Positions 54,701-62,803 of a DNA stretch of 64,000 nt are shown here, piece after piece. Where the stretch lies: contig CM071598.1 in NCBI GenBank assembly GCA_036435485.1, positions 203,091,148 through 203,155,147 of the forward strand, read 5' to 3'. Each line of letters begins with the position of its first letter. The first letter of the stretch is position 1. The DNA is from Saposhnikovia divaricata. Taxonomy: Eukaryota > Streptophyta > Magnoliopsida > Apiales > Apiaceae. Under the pieces are notes generated by a model. That model was not told where the DNA came from. It did not search any database and saw nothing but the letters and a program-made list of their open reading frames with translations. Made by a program: the position numbers and the translations under genes.

Positions 54701-55082
54701 GCTTGTGTCATGGTTCAGTAAGAAACAAAACTCAGTCTCCACTTCTACAGCTGAAGCTGAGTACATTGCGGCTGGAAGCTGTTGTGCACAGATTCTATGG
54801 ATGAGAAACCAACTCATTGACTATGGTCTAAAAGTTGAGAAGATTCCAATTTTCTGTGACAACACAAGTGCTATTGCCATCACAGGGAATCCAGTGCAAC
54901 ATTCGAGAACCAAGCACATTGACATCAAATACCACTTCATTAGAGAACATGTGATGAATGGTACAGTAGAAATGCACTTTGTGCCAAGTGAAATGCAGCT
55001 TGCAGATATCTTCACCAAGCCTCTTGATGAATCCACATTCACAAGATTGGTAGGTGAGCTAGGTATGCTTAACTTGTCATAA
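51645..55082 (+). CDS. pol: copia pol: protease, integrase, reverse transcriptase, RNase H
   Basis: Open frame of 1145 codons, in the +1 frame relative to gag and overlapping its last 71 nt. No ATG is expected to start it; it is probably reached by frameshift near ACT-TGA at 51710-51715. Domains by ORF residue: aspartic protease WYLDSGCSRHMTG (38-50); GAG-preintegrase zinc region WLWHKKLSHLN...CDACQLGK (about 168-212); integrase core with MDLFGPV (about 233), RSDNGTEF (about 300) and TPQQNGVIERKNRT (about 325); acidic linker with the repeated eight-residue unit (about 512-556); RT with FAPVARLEAIR, MDVKSAFLNGEL, LYGLKQAPRAW and the catalytic YVDD (about 831-834); RNase H with GYSDADYAG (about 993), STAEAEY and ending ADIFTKPL. 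All catalytic motifs read as intact, so the element may be competent for transposition. Ends at TAA 55080-55082. Confidence 0.96.
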   Translation: MLRVQSQRLTRKDPRKLGYQNQLDLLLKCVQGNRRNLWYLDSGCSRHMTGDSTLLTEFKEGAGPRITFGDDSKGYTKGYGLISKDNVIIEEVALVEGLKHNLLSISQICDKDYEVKFTKEACVVSAKEDNNVVLTGFRKGNVYIADFNSAYSESITCLFSKASKDESWLWHKKLSHLNFKVMNDLVRKDLARGIPHLEFVKDGLCDACQLGKQKKSSFKSKTESSIVKPLQLLHMDLFGPVNVMSISKNKYCLVIVDDFSKFTWTFFLHSKDCASEIIINHLRMLNNGSEDRVQRIRSDNGTEFKNSTMKIFCEENGIVHEFSAARTPQQNGVIERKNRTLIEAARTMLSESRLPTYFWAEAVNTACFTQNISLVNQARGMTPYQLLTNKKPTLAFLHVFGCKCFVLRNHGDNLGKFEAKADEAIFVGYAAGKAYKVYNLRTNIVMESVHVVFDDQKILGLNDEGYHEKLEFENEGEGRMYYDDDEENEDHDHRDPPRAVIPTRSDAYTENEASVDSHSGTSVDSHSATSVDTIRDASVDRNSQASVDGQNDASIDSQLHNSARTTNSGGVSQGQNSMLNQHDHGNEATSSRSNLPPARKWTRNHPFELIIGESNSRVQTRRATQAECLYSSFLSQEEPKKVEDALLDPDWVLAMQEELNQFERNKVWKLVPKPDDRSVIGTKWVLKNKTDENGIIVRNKARLVAKGYSQEEGIDFDETFAPVARLEAIRIFLAYAAHANFKVYQMDVKSAFLNGELEEEVYVHQPPGFEDPEFPEYVYLLMKALYGLKQAPRAWYDTLSQFLLENHFTRGTVDKTLFHRDINGSSILVQIYVDDIIFGSTDEKLCKKFAKLMQSRYEMSMMGELTYFLGLQVKQVNEGIFISQTKYIYDLLKKFDLMDCTSAKTPMATATKLELNTKEKSVDISSYRGMVGSLLYLTTSRPDIMFSTCICARFQADPRESHLIAIKRIFRYLKGTPNLGIWYPRESGFDLTGYSDADYAGCRVDRKSTTGSCQFLGNRLVSWFSKKQNSVSTSTAEAEYIAAGSCCAQILWMRNQLIDYGLKVEKIPIFCDNTSAIAITGNPVQHSRTKHIDIKYHFIREHVMNGTVEMHFVPSEMQLADIFTKPLDESTFTRLVGELGMLNLS
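53183..53311. repeat. 24-bp minisatellite in the pol linker, each unit carrying ATCCGTTGA
   Basis: Exact ATCCGTTGA at 53183, 53207, 53231 and 53255, and single-mismatch copies at 53279 (ATCCGTCGA) and 53303 (ATCCATTGA): a strict 24-bp period. Each unit encodes (A/T)SVD or ASID plus four variable residues, between integrase and RT. Confidence 0.95.
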
Positions 55083-55583
55083 TTTCTAGTGATATTTGAT
55101 TTCAATGAATTGAAGCTGGAAATGTGTTTTGATTTACTTGAAAGTTAAAACTTTCAGAAAAATTTTCTGCAGAAATTTTGCCTAAGGCAAAATTAGCTTA
55201 TCAACGGATATCCTTTTATCCGTTGATAGTATAAACACATTACTAGATTTTTGCATGTCAACGGGTAACAGGCTATCCACGTCATCAACGGATAAACTGT
55301 ATCTCAACCGTTCATTCTATATCCGTTGATATACATTTCTTTTTAACCGTTGGTAACCGTGTATATCTAATCATGGCTGTACTTATTCTCTTTTTATTTA
55401 TTATCTGACAGTTACTTTTGACCAATGGAGTAATTACTTTTAATTATTTCATTTTTAATTCTTGAAAAATATAAAAGGCGGACTTGTACTCTCACATCTC
55501 ACTTTTATTCATTTTCAAGCATATCAAAAGTTAACTGCATCTTCTTCCCTAAAACTCTCTGTAACCAAAGTTCAATCACTTCA
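55083..55583 (+). promoter_or_regulatory. inter-ORF region with TCAACGGAT cluster and TATA box: candidate internal promoter
   Basis: Four exact copies of the word: forward 55201, inverted 55218 (8-bp spacer), forward 55285, inverted 55321; near-copies at 55258 and 55314. A TATA box TATAAAAG lies at 55470-55477, 107 bp before the ATG of the env-like ORF. The leader after it is CT-rich and A-rich like a plant 5' UTR and the ATG context is CTTCAATGGCG. All frames contain stops, so the env-like ORF cannot be made by read-through from pol. Confidence 0.6.
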
Positions 55584-57587
55584 ATGGCGCCTATTGTTAA
55601 GATGATGTCCTCCACTGGGTTTACCTATGAGAAGAACAATTTCGCGGCCTTTGTTGACACAGTGAATGCTCCAGAAGCTTACCACACTTTGATGAGTTTC
55701 GTGAAGAAATGCAAACTGTCATATGCTATGACGGCCACCACTCCCTTAATCCATGAGGTAATTGAAGAAATGTGGACATCTACTGAGTACAATGGCACAG
55801 ACGGTACAATTGCTTTTTCTTTAAAGGGTAAAAACTATGTGGTTAATTCTGATGTAATAACTGCTTGTTTAAAATTGCCTGAGAATAACTGTCTGAAAGT
55901 ACCTACCGATGCTGAAATTGTTGCCATGCTTAATTCTATTAATTATGCCCTTAGTACTGAAAACTTAGGGAAAATTGCTAGAAAAGGAATGGTTAAAGAA
56001 TGGAGCTACTTCTGTGATGCCTTCATTAAAACTTTTTCAGGAAAAATTAGTAATTTTGATGCTGTTACCCAGTCCATGCTAACAATGATGTGTATGCTTT
56101 TAAATGATAAATTCTATAATTTTGGCACATTAGTTATGTATGAGATAGCTGCAAAGTTGGGTAAAAAGGAAACTAGGAGCAAGAATATCTACTTTGCTAG
56201 ATTTTTAATGCTCTTAGCACTGCATGTGTCTGAGAATAAGCTATCCATTGCTAACCCAGATAGCAAGTTCCAATGTTTTGTTCAGGAGAAGAGAGTCTTA
56301 AGTGACCTGATTCGAATGAACCTCAATGCAGGAGTACAGTTGGTATATTTACCAATTGTTCAGGTAACTATCTCTAACTCTGAAACCCCTATCTCCAACC
56401 CCCAAATTTCTTTGCCTTCTAGTGTCACAATGGAGTCTGTAGTTGTGACCAAACAGGCTCCTACCAAAGTGATCAAATCCAGAGTTCCAAAACCACATTC
56501 TAAAAAGCAAACCTCAAGTGTCTCTCAAAAGACACCTGTTGTAAAATCTACCAAACCTCTTGAGGGGAGTGTGAAGGTGGTAGTGAGTGGTGAGGGACAG
56601 GGTGAACATCAAAGAAGCCCTAAGGATAAGGAAGGAGAGATGAGTGCAACCACCATTTCAGTCTCTCAAAAGACTGCTAATGTAACTACAGGCCAAATTC
56701 TAGTTACACTCTCCCAAAAGAGTGTGACTACTGAATCAAGTTCCCCACAAGGAACACTGCACAAGAGGGTTAGGGACACATATAGCCCAATCTCAAAAAC
56801 CTATGGAAGAAGAGTGAAATCTAAAACCACAGGGGAATCACAGGGTGCACACACTGTACAGGAAACTGTACCTTCTCAAACTCAGTTTGATGTGGCTTCA
56901 ATAAATGTGGAGTCACAGCCCCTTGATCTTAATCTTCAAATCGACACACATTACAATCCACCATCACCAACTCCATCTCTGGATGTGGATATGATATCTA
57001 CATCAATTCCTGATTCTCCATCTTTAAGATTCTTGGAGAAGCCCCACTCTGTAATTGGTGGTCATCATCTTTTAGATGATTTGTTGGACCATCAATCTTC
57101 CCTTCCAGAATTCTCAACACAGACTGTGGCCTCGAACTTAAAATCAATCTCCACAGATTCAGTGTTGGTTTTCTCTTCAACGGATATAATTATTCCTTCC
57201 TCAACGGATATCCTTCATCCGTTGACAAGTGTTTCTCCATCAACGGATGCGCCTCTATCTAGCCATCCGTTGACAGCTATAACTACTCCATCAACGGATA
57301 TTCCTTATCCGTTGATAACTCACTCTACCACTGCTATATCTGACATTCCAGTGTCAAGTGTAGAGGAGTTCTCAGTAGTTGAAACACTTTTAGGTTTGAG
57401 GGAAGGGAGTGAGAGGCTGCCTTGTGAGCAGGCAAAAGGAGAGATAAATAATGAGAGGCTGGCCATTTCTTCCGGTCAGGCAAAAGGAGAGTTTGAGAGT
57501 TCCACCTTAGTAGGTGAAGGTGAGGGTGTGAGAGGTGTGAGCCAAGGGGAGCCCTTGATGCAAGAAAAGAGAGATGAGGGGAGATAA
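55584..57587 (+). CDS. env-like third ORF, first part (667 aa)
   Basis: ORF downstream of pol in a Sirevirus-type element; such ORFs are called env-like by position only. N-terminal residues about 1-260 form a compact domain (FTYEKNNFAAFVDT, KLSYAMTATTPLIHEVIEEMW, GTIAFSLKGKNYVVN, MCMLLNDKFYNFG) seen in many uncharacterised plant retrotransposon proteins, to my recollection. Residues about 270-660 are low-complexity Ser/Thr/Pro/Gln-rich. Residues about 531-577 are encoded by a cluster of the dispersed word (PSSTDILHPLTSVSPSTD). I see no signal peptide and no clear membrane segment, so an envelope role is doubtful. It ends at TAA 57585-57587, but the frame reopens directly and continues into the next entry; whether this stop is read through or is damage cannot be told here. 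Confidence 0.8.
   Translation: MAPIVKMMSSTGFTYEKNNFAAFVDTVNAPEAYHTLMSFVKKCKLSYAMTATTPLIHEVIEEMWTSTEYNGTDGTIAFSLKGKNYVVNSDVITACLKLPENNCLKVPTDAEIVAMLNSINYALSTENLGKIARKGMVKEWSYFCDAFIKTFSGKISNFDAVTQSMLTMMCMLLNDKFYNFGTLVMYEIAAKLGKKETRSKNIYFARFLMLLALHVSENKLSIANPDSKFQCFVQEKRVLSDLIRMNLNAGVQLVYLPIVQVTISNSETPISNPQISLPSSVTMESVVVTKQAPTKVIKSRVPKPHSKKQTSSVSQKTPVVKSTKPLEGSVKVVVSGEGQGEHQRSPKDKEGEMSATTISVSQKTANVTTGQILVTLSQKSVTTESSSPQGTLHKRVRDTYSPISKTYGRRVKSKTTGESQGAHTVQETVPSQTQFDVASINVESQPLDLNLQIDTHYNPPSPTPSLDVDMISTSIPDSPSLRFLEKPHSVIGGHHLLDDLLDHQSSLPEFSTQTVASNLKSISTDSVLVFSSTDIIIPSSTDILHPLTSVSPSTDAPLSSHPLTAITTPSTDIPYPLITHSTTAISDIPVSSVEEFSVVETLLGLREGSERLPCEQAKGEINNERLAISSGQAKGEFESSTLVGEGEGVRGVSQGEPLMQEKRDEGR
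57177..57315. repeat. TCAACGGAT cluster inside the env-like ORF: seven exact copies
   Basis: Forward copies at 57177, 57201, 57240 and 57291; inverted at 57217, 57265 and 57307. Pairs 57201/57217 and 57291/57307 have 7-bp spacers; 57240/57265 has 16, as does 48304/48329 in the LTR. Forward-to-forward 57177 to 57201 is 24 bp. Confidence 0.95.
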
Positions 57588-57608
57588 GGGACTACAGGAG
57601 AGATAAGG

Positions 57609-60107
57609 ATGGAAGAAGCAGCAATTGCTAGTGAGTCAATCAGGGTTGAGGATGCATCCAAGGAAATGGAATTTCAAAGAGAATATCAGTCCATGATTGA
57701 CTCCATCTCTTTGGATGCTGAAACCTTTACTCACCCTGTTCCTGCCTATCAAATTCTGGCACAACAGGGCAATGTGGAAGCAGAGGAGGCAATGCACCTA
57801 GTGCACACCTCACAGTCTCTACTTAGAGCTAAGGAATCTATAGCAGCTCTGCCAACCACTGCTGAGAGTGATGAATTTGACAATTCTGAAGATGAAGACA
57901 GCCAGAGCTCTGAAGATGAAGGTGGTAGCAGTATTCATGATTTTGCATTTGCTCAAAACTACACCTATCATCAACTTGATATGGAAATCATAAGGCAATA
58001 TAAATCTGCCCTGGCTGAGCACCCAGAAGCAGATCCACAGAGAAAGGTTGTTCTTCAACAGGCAATTGACTCCCTAAAGTTACAAAAGATGCAAATGGTG
58101 ATTCAGAGATCCAATTTAGAGGAGGTCAAACAAGAAATCAAGGATGTGAAGATCTCTGTGGATTCCAAGCTAGAGCAACTAGCTCCTACAGCCACTCAGA
58201 GGGTGTTGCAACAAAGGTTTCTCAAAGAAGACAACCTGGCTAAGTCTGTGCAACTTCTCAATTCAAGAGTGGAAAAGATGGAATCCCAGATGGAGCAATT
58301 TCTTCAACATCAGAAACTGCAAACCCAACTGCTAGAAAAGTTAGTTGCAGCCCCAACTTCTAGTCAAACCCTTGATGCTAACAAAAAGGGGGAGAAAGTG
58401 GAAGAGGCTGTGGAAACTACAAGTCAAATCTTAATTTCTGAAAGCAGGGAAGCAGCAAGTCAGGGGGAGCAGCAGCCTACCATAGTGGTCAATCCACAAG
58501 AATTCATTGTCACAGCTTCCCCCAGCAAATCCAAACCTGAACAAGTAGCTCTATCTGAAGAGTTTGATCTCTCAAACTTGACAGAAGAGGAAAAGCTAGC
58601 CAAAATTGAAGCTCTCCAAAAGATGAAAGAGGAAAACTATGAAAGGATAATGAGGATAGAAAGATTGATCAATCAATCTATTGCATCAACTCTGTTCTCT
58701 AGCCAAACCTCAGCTCCAACAATATCTACAACAATTCTGAAGGTGCTCACTCTAGCAATTGTGGCTCCTACATTCTATGATGCTGAGCCTTCTCATGTTA
58801 AGGAATTTGAACCCTACATCAAATCAAGACCCTTCTCACCACCAAAAGCAAATGGGAAGAACAAGTTACAACTGGACTTTCCATTTCTCAAGGATGATGA
58901 AGAGAAGTTGATGGGTAAGGCAATCAAGGAATTCAAGGAGAAGACTAACAGTTGTGTAAGAGAATGGATGGCTGTAATCATAAGGAATGGAAAAGTTCTA
59001 AACATATCCAACAGCCATCCTAGATTTGTTGAAGCCAAGAGAGAAGAGACTTCAAGGCTGCTAAGAGAATCTCAACCAAGCACTGAATATCAATATGAAA
59101 ACTCAGATGAGAAGCAAGCAAGGCTGGCTCAAGAGTTATTGGATGAGGTAGAGGATGAATTGAGGGAACCTGAGGAAGTCCCCAAATTCAAAAAGAAAGG
59201 GAAATCAGTCCCCAAATCCAAGAGATTAAAATCAAATGCAAGGAGGCCTGTCTCTCCAGAAACTGAAAACAAAGAGACAGTTGGTACATCACAACCTATT
59301 GATGTAAAAGTATTCAACCCAGATGTAAATTTCCATGGTGAGCCTATAGTTCCTAAAGAGGAACCAATGAATCTTGACTCCATTGAGGTTCCTTCATTCT
59401 TGCTGAAGCCTCAACAGAAGCCTACACAGAAGAAAAGGAAACCAAGGAAGCAACCTTCAAAGGAACCAATTCAAGTTGCTAGGGTACCTGCAATTGTCAG
59501 GCAGCCAATCTTGGAAAACAAGGATGATTTTATCTATCAGGCAGATATTGAAGAATACTCTGACATGAATCTTTATCTGGATGAATTGTCAGAAGTAAGA
59601 GGAATTGACAAATATAGACATTTGCCTGAAAGATTGGTCTTTGTATACAAGGGAGGAATGGAAAGGACATGGCCACTACAAAGGGTTCTTGGAGAAAATT
59701 ATCATACCTTAACCAAAGTATTCTCTGCAATCAAGAGATACACAGGGTTCTCCAAGATAGCAAAAGGGGAGATACTGGACAGAATAGAACAAATAAGGAG
59801 GGATTGGAACTCACCATCAAGTCTACCAAGGAAAATGAAGATCCCATACAATGGACAGAAAATCCACCTCCAACCTTTCTGGATGATGGAGTTCAAGGAT
59901 GAAGATGGTAACAGGAGATTCTTCAGGTTAGAAGACCAACTACCAAAGGCTAGTTCTCAATACCTGAGATGGCTACAACAGAAGCTAAATCCAAAGGTAG
60001 ATGAAGAAGATGCCTTCTATAGGCAACTCCAAATACAGATTGAGTCCAACTCTGCCAAGGAAGGAAAATCAAGGGTGATGCCAACAAGAGGAAAGAAACA
60101 GTCCTAA
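57609..60107 (+). CDS. env-like third ORF, second part (832 codons, same frame as the first)
   Basis: Starts at an ATG 21 nt after the stop of the preceding ORF and in the same frame, so the two are probably halves of one reading frame of about 1,500 codons. Acidic N-terminal part (EFDNSEDEDSQSSEDEGG at about residues 89-106), long coiled coils at about 145-240 (LKLQKMQMVIQRSNLEEVKQ, VEKMESQMEQFLQHQKLQTQ) and about 330-357, a strongly basic run KKRKPRKQPSK at about 604-614 that could be a nuclear localisation or nucleic-acid-binding signal, and a conserved-looking C-terminal region (LPERLVFVYKGGMERTWPL, PFWMMEFKDEDGNRRFF). No membrane segment. The features fit an intracellular, nucleic-acid- or particle-associated protein better than an envelope. 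Function unknown. Confidence 0.78.
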   Translation: MEEAAIASESIRVEDASKEMEFQREYQSMIDSISLDAETFTHPVPAYQILAQQGNVEAEEAMHLVHTSQSLLRAKESIAALPTTAESDEFDNSEDEDSQSSEDEGGSSIHDFAFAQNYTYHQLDMEIIRQYKSALAEHPEADPQRKVVLQQAIDSLKLQKMQMVIQRSNLEEVKQEIKDVKISVDSKLEQLAPTATQRVLQQRFLKEDNLAKSVQLLNSRVEKMESQMEQFLQHQKLQTQLLEKLVAAPTSSQTLDANKKGEKVEEAVETTSQILISESREAASQGEQQPTIVVNPQEFIVTASPSKSKPEQVALSEEFDLSNLTEEEKLAKIEALQKMKEENYERIMRIERLINQSIASTLFSSQTSAPTISTTILKVLTLAIVAPTFYDAEPSHVKEFEPYIKSRPFSPPKANGKNKLQLDFPFLKDDEEKLMGKAIKEFKEKTNSCVREWMAVIIRNGKVLNISNSHPRFVEAKREETSRLLRESQPSTEYQYENSDEKQARLAQELLDEVEDELREPEEVPKFKKKGKSVPKSKRLKSNARRPVSPETENKETVGTSQPIDVKVFNPDVNFHGEPIVPKEEPMNLDSIEVPSFLLKPQQKPTQKKRKPRKQPSKEPIQVARVPAIVRQPILENKDDFIYQADIEEYSDMNLYLDELSEVRGIDKYRHLPERLVFVYKGGMERTWPLQRVLGENYHTLTKVFSAIKRYTGFSKIAKGEILDRIEQIRRDWNSPSSLPRKMKIPYNGQKIHLQPFWMMEFKDEDGNRRFFRLEDQLPKASSQYLRWLQQKLNPKVDEEDAFYRQLQIQIESNSAKEGKSRVMPTRGKKQS

Positions 60108-60264
60108 TCTGCTCAGTCTGGAGGAGCACTTCTCTGTAAATTTCTCAAACTTTCAGTTTTTAATTATTGTAGCTTAATACAATTTATGCATTGTTCTTTA
60201 TATATCTTTAGGAATGTTTTGTTATCATCAAGTTCCTGAATTTATGCTTTATTGCCATCAAGTA

Positions 60265-60279
60265 TAAATTGGGGGAGAT
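60265..60279 (+). promoter_or_regulatory. polypurine tract of the copia element
   Basis: AAATTGGGGGAGAT directly before the 3' LTR start at 60280; primes plus-strand synthesis. Confidence 0.88.
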
Positions 60280-61289
60280 TGTTAGGAATATGTTGTATTT
60301 GATGATAACTTCACAATCAATCAAATTGTTTAAGGTTTTGTAGCTGTCAACGGATGAGGATTTATAACTCTATCCGTTGACAGGTAGCTCATCAACGGAT
60401 GAGGTTTTGTAGCACACTGCAGTATCTCTATGTTATCAGTTGATAGTGTTTTTATCCACAGTCATGTTGACTATCAACGGATAGGCAGAATAGGGTAGCC
60501 AATTGTAAATAAGCTATGCTATGTAATTCTGTCTAAGTGAAAGTGTATCAACGGATGAAGACTAAACTCTATCAACGGATACAACTCAAATCCACTCTAT
60601 CAACGGATACAGCTCAAGTCCCAATATCAACGGATACTGCTCAATACATCATCAACGGATGTCAGTGTACATCATCAACGGATAATCATTGACACTGATT
60701 TCTATGATTAGCTGGAGATTAGCAGTTGATAAGGACATGTTTGACTGACAGATCACATGAGTTGAAAGTAGATACAAAAAGCAGTATGGCAGCCATACTT
60801 TGGAAACACAGAAGAAAGAAGCATTCCATTTACACTATGAATACAAGAAAGGTGCAGGAGACATGTCTGAACACAAGGACAACCTTTCAGCTACATGTGT
60901 ATTTGGAGTGTAGTAGCAAGTCAACTAGAATTAGATTAGTATTATCTTATTCCAGTAGTACTTGTAAAACTTGGGATATATAACCAAGTGTAGCAACTCT
61001 TTGTAGGTTAAGAAAACAGACATATTTGCTTAGGGTTTCTTAAATATTCTTAGAAGCAAAGAGTTGTAAAACGGCAGCTGTGTACATTTTGTATCACAGA
61101 GTTTTCTTTAAATAAAAGCTTCAGGTGGTGCATATTAACCACCTGATTTTATATGTATTTGTGTTTAAATCTTACATTGCAATTATCTCTTCATAAGTTT
61201 CTGAAGTTCTTATCAGAAATTTATAAATATCAAGAATTGTATTCAACCCCCCTTCTACAATTATACAAGTGTGTAATCTGGGAATAACA
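60280..61289 (+). repeat. 3' LTR of the copia element (1010 bp)
   Basis: Identical to the 5' LTR except for four substitutions, one near the start (GTATTTGAT for GTACTTGAT), CAGCTAC for CGGCTAC, CTTAAAT for CTTGAAT and TCTTTAAAT for TCTTCAAAT, and one fewer C in the C-run near the end. All ten TCAACGGAT copies are conserved (60347-60683). Poly(A) signal at 61111-61116. Confidence 0.97.
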
Positions 61290-61294
61290 AGCCT

Positions 61295-62100
61295 TTTCAC
61301 TTAAGTCGATCCCGGAGTTTCTCAGTCCGGCTGGTTTCTTACTTACATTTCCTATTTTCGTCCAATCTCACTTCATCATTGTATTTCTACAATCAATCGT
61401 GATAACCGGGGTCTGTCCACCAACCCATATAGCGGATACTTTTCCCAATTCATGGGGTTCGCCCCAGTTTCTACTCTCTTCCATGATGTTCTCTGATAAT
61501 CAGAAAGACAAGGTTTGCCAAAATTCATTGAAGTTCTTCCCAGAATTAGGGAAATTTTGGTCAATCTATCCATCTACTGGTAACATTAAGGAGACCAGTT
61601 TCGAAACCTGAAGAATAGTTCTATGAACCTCCAAGCAGGTAGAACCATAAGCAGTCCTAATTTACGAAATAATAGTCATCAGATTGGAAGTTTAACCACT
61701 GGAGAGGAATTAATTATATACATCCCTTAGAAGGGAATCAACCGTTTCAAACTGAAACTTATCACAACATCCTGATACCTATACGTTCTGAGATTCAATA
61801 TTACCAAATGTCAGTCTACCTGACCACTAATCTCAGAAGGAACATTACCGTCGCAGTTGGTTGTTCCACAAAATTGGCACTACTAGGGCCATCCGAACCT
61901 GGTGAACCGTGCTGTTCGAATGCCTCCGCAAGTACTTTGTCGTGCTATGCAAGCACACATCCTAATCCTTTATGCGAAGCGTCGTTGGAAGCACAAAGTC
62001 TCCTTTTTCCATTAAACAATGCCAACTCTTGGTCATTACCAATTTCATCTTTTAGCTCCAGGAAGATTTTCTCACATTTTTCTCTTTAACTGCTGATCGT
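61295..62100 (-). pseudogene. decayed RNase H and integrase-like fragments of the gypsy-like element
   Basis: On the - strand at 62090-61900, EKCEKIFLELKDEI followed by ASNDASHKGLGCVLA matches the Ty3 RNase H start (W-CE-SFQELK, then SDASHKGLGCVLMQ). At about 61573, MDRLTKISLIL resembles the integrase VDRLTKSAHFLP. Several stops. It lies upstream of the RT relic in the element's own direction, whereas RNase H normally follows RT, so the interior appears rearranged. Confidence 0.6.
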
Positions 62101-62803
62101 ATTACTTCATCCATTATAACTCCGCATCGGAGTAAACTTAAGGTAACTACTATAATCCATTCAAAGAAAGAATTTAATATTCCTCTGAATCACATGCATC
62201 TAACATTTCTGGTTCATCATTTTACTGAGTCGAAATTAACTCTATACTTAGTCTCTGGCAGTAGTCTCATTACGAGTTCATCTCGACTCACTGGTCTTAT
62301 CTTCCGGTAGGTTCTGAGATCATTGTCTTGCTTACTACTTCCTTATATAACTTTATCTAATCATGCTGTCACTCCCCAATGCCTTTACTTTCTAACTGAT
62401 TCATTCCTAAAATGAATATTTCCCTGAATGAAACAACTTCATCAACCTCAATTTGGTTCTATAAATTACAACCTACGACATCTGCCTTCTCATGGCGAAT
62501 TATTACTGACAATATTCATACTAATTCATTTGTCAAATGATATGGCACTTACTGCCTACTTCTTAACTATTCCTAGGGACTCTGCTCCTCGTCCTATATC
62601 GATGTCTTTGATAATCATACATCCCTCTAGCTCTTTCTTCATTAATATGAAAGTCTTTAGGGATTCTCATCTATTCTCGTATAAGATCTCAAGTAATTCT
62701 TCCAATCCGTCTTATTTTTTGGTACTACATCCAGTAGTCCGGCTACGAATCCAACATGAATCTTCAGTTCTCTTGCTAATAGCTCAATTCTTTATGCTCA
62801 CTT

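Larger units (their letters stand above)
48237..61289 (+). mobile_element. complete Ty1/copia retrotransposon of SIRE/Maximus (Sirevirus) type, 13,053 bp
   Basis: Target duplication AGCCT at 48232-48236 and 61290-61294. LTRs 1011 and 1010 bp, tRNA-iMet-type primer site, gag with two zinc knuckles, pol in copia order (protease, integrase, RT, RNase H), a 4.5-kb env-like third reading frame, and a purine tract. A long ORF downstream of pol is the hallmark of the SIRE/Maximus lineage. The LTRs differ by four substitutions (all C-to-T or G-to-A in the 3' copy) and one C in a C-run, so insertion was recent. It sits inside the gypsy-like element, in the opposite direction. The whole element carries the dispersed TCAACGGAT word described separately. 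Confidence 0.96.

Noticed and set aside
48304..57315. The word as a WRKY W-box (TTGACY)
   Set aside because: Many copies are followed by T (TTGAT) and the rest by CA; few or none give TTGAC[CT], so the W-box does not explain the conserved nine bases.
61808..62089. + strand ORF of 93 codons
   Set aside because: Antisense to the RNase H-like remnant; composition follows from that.
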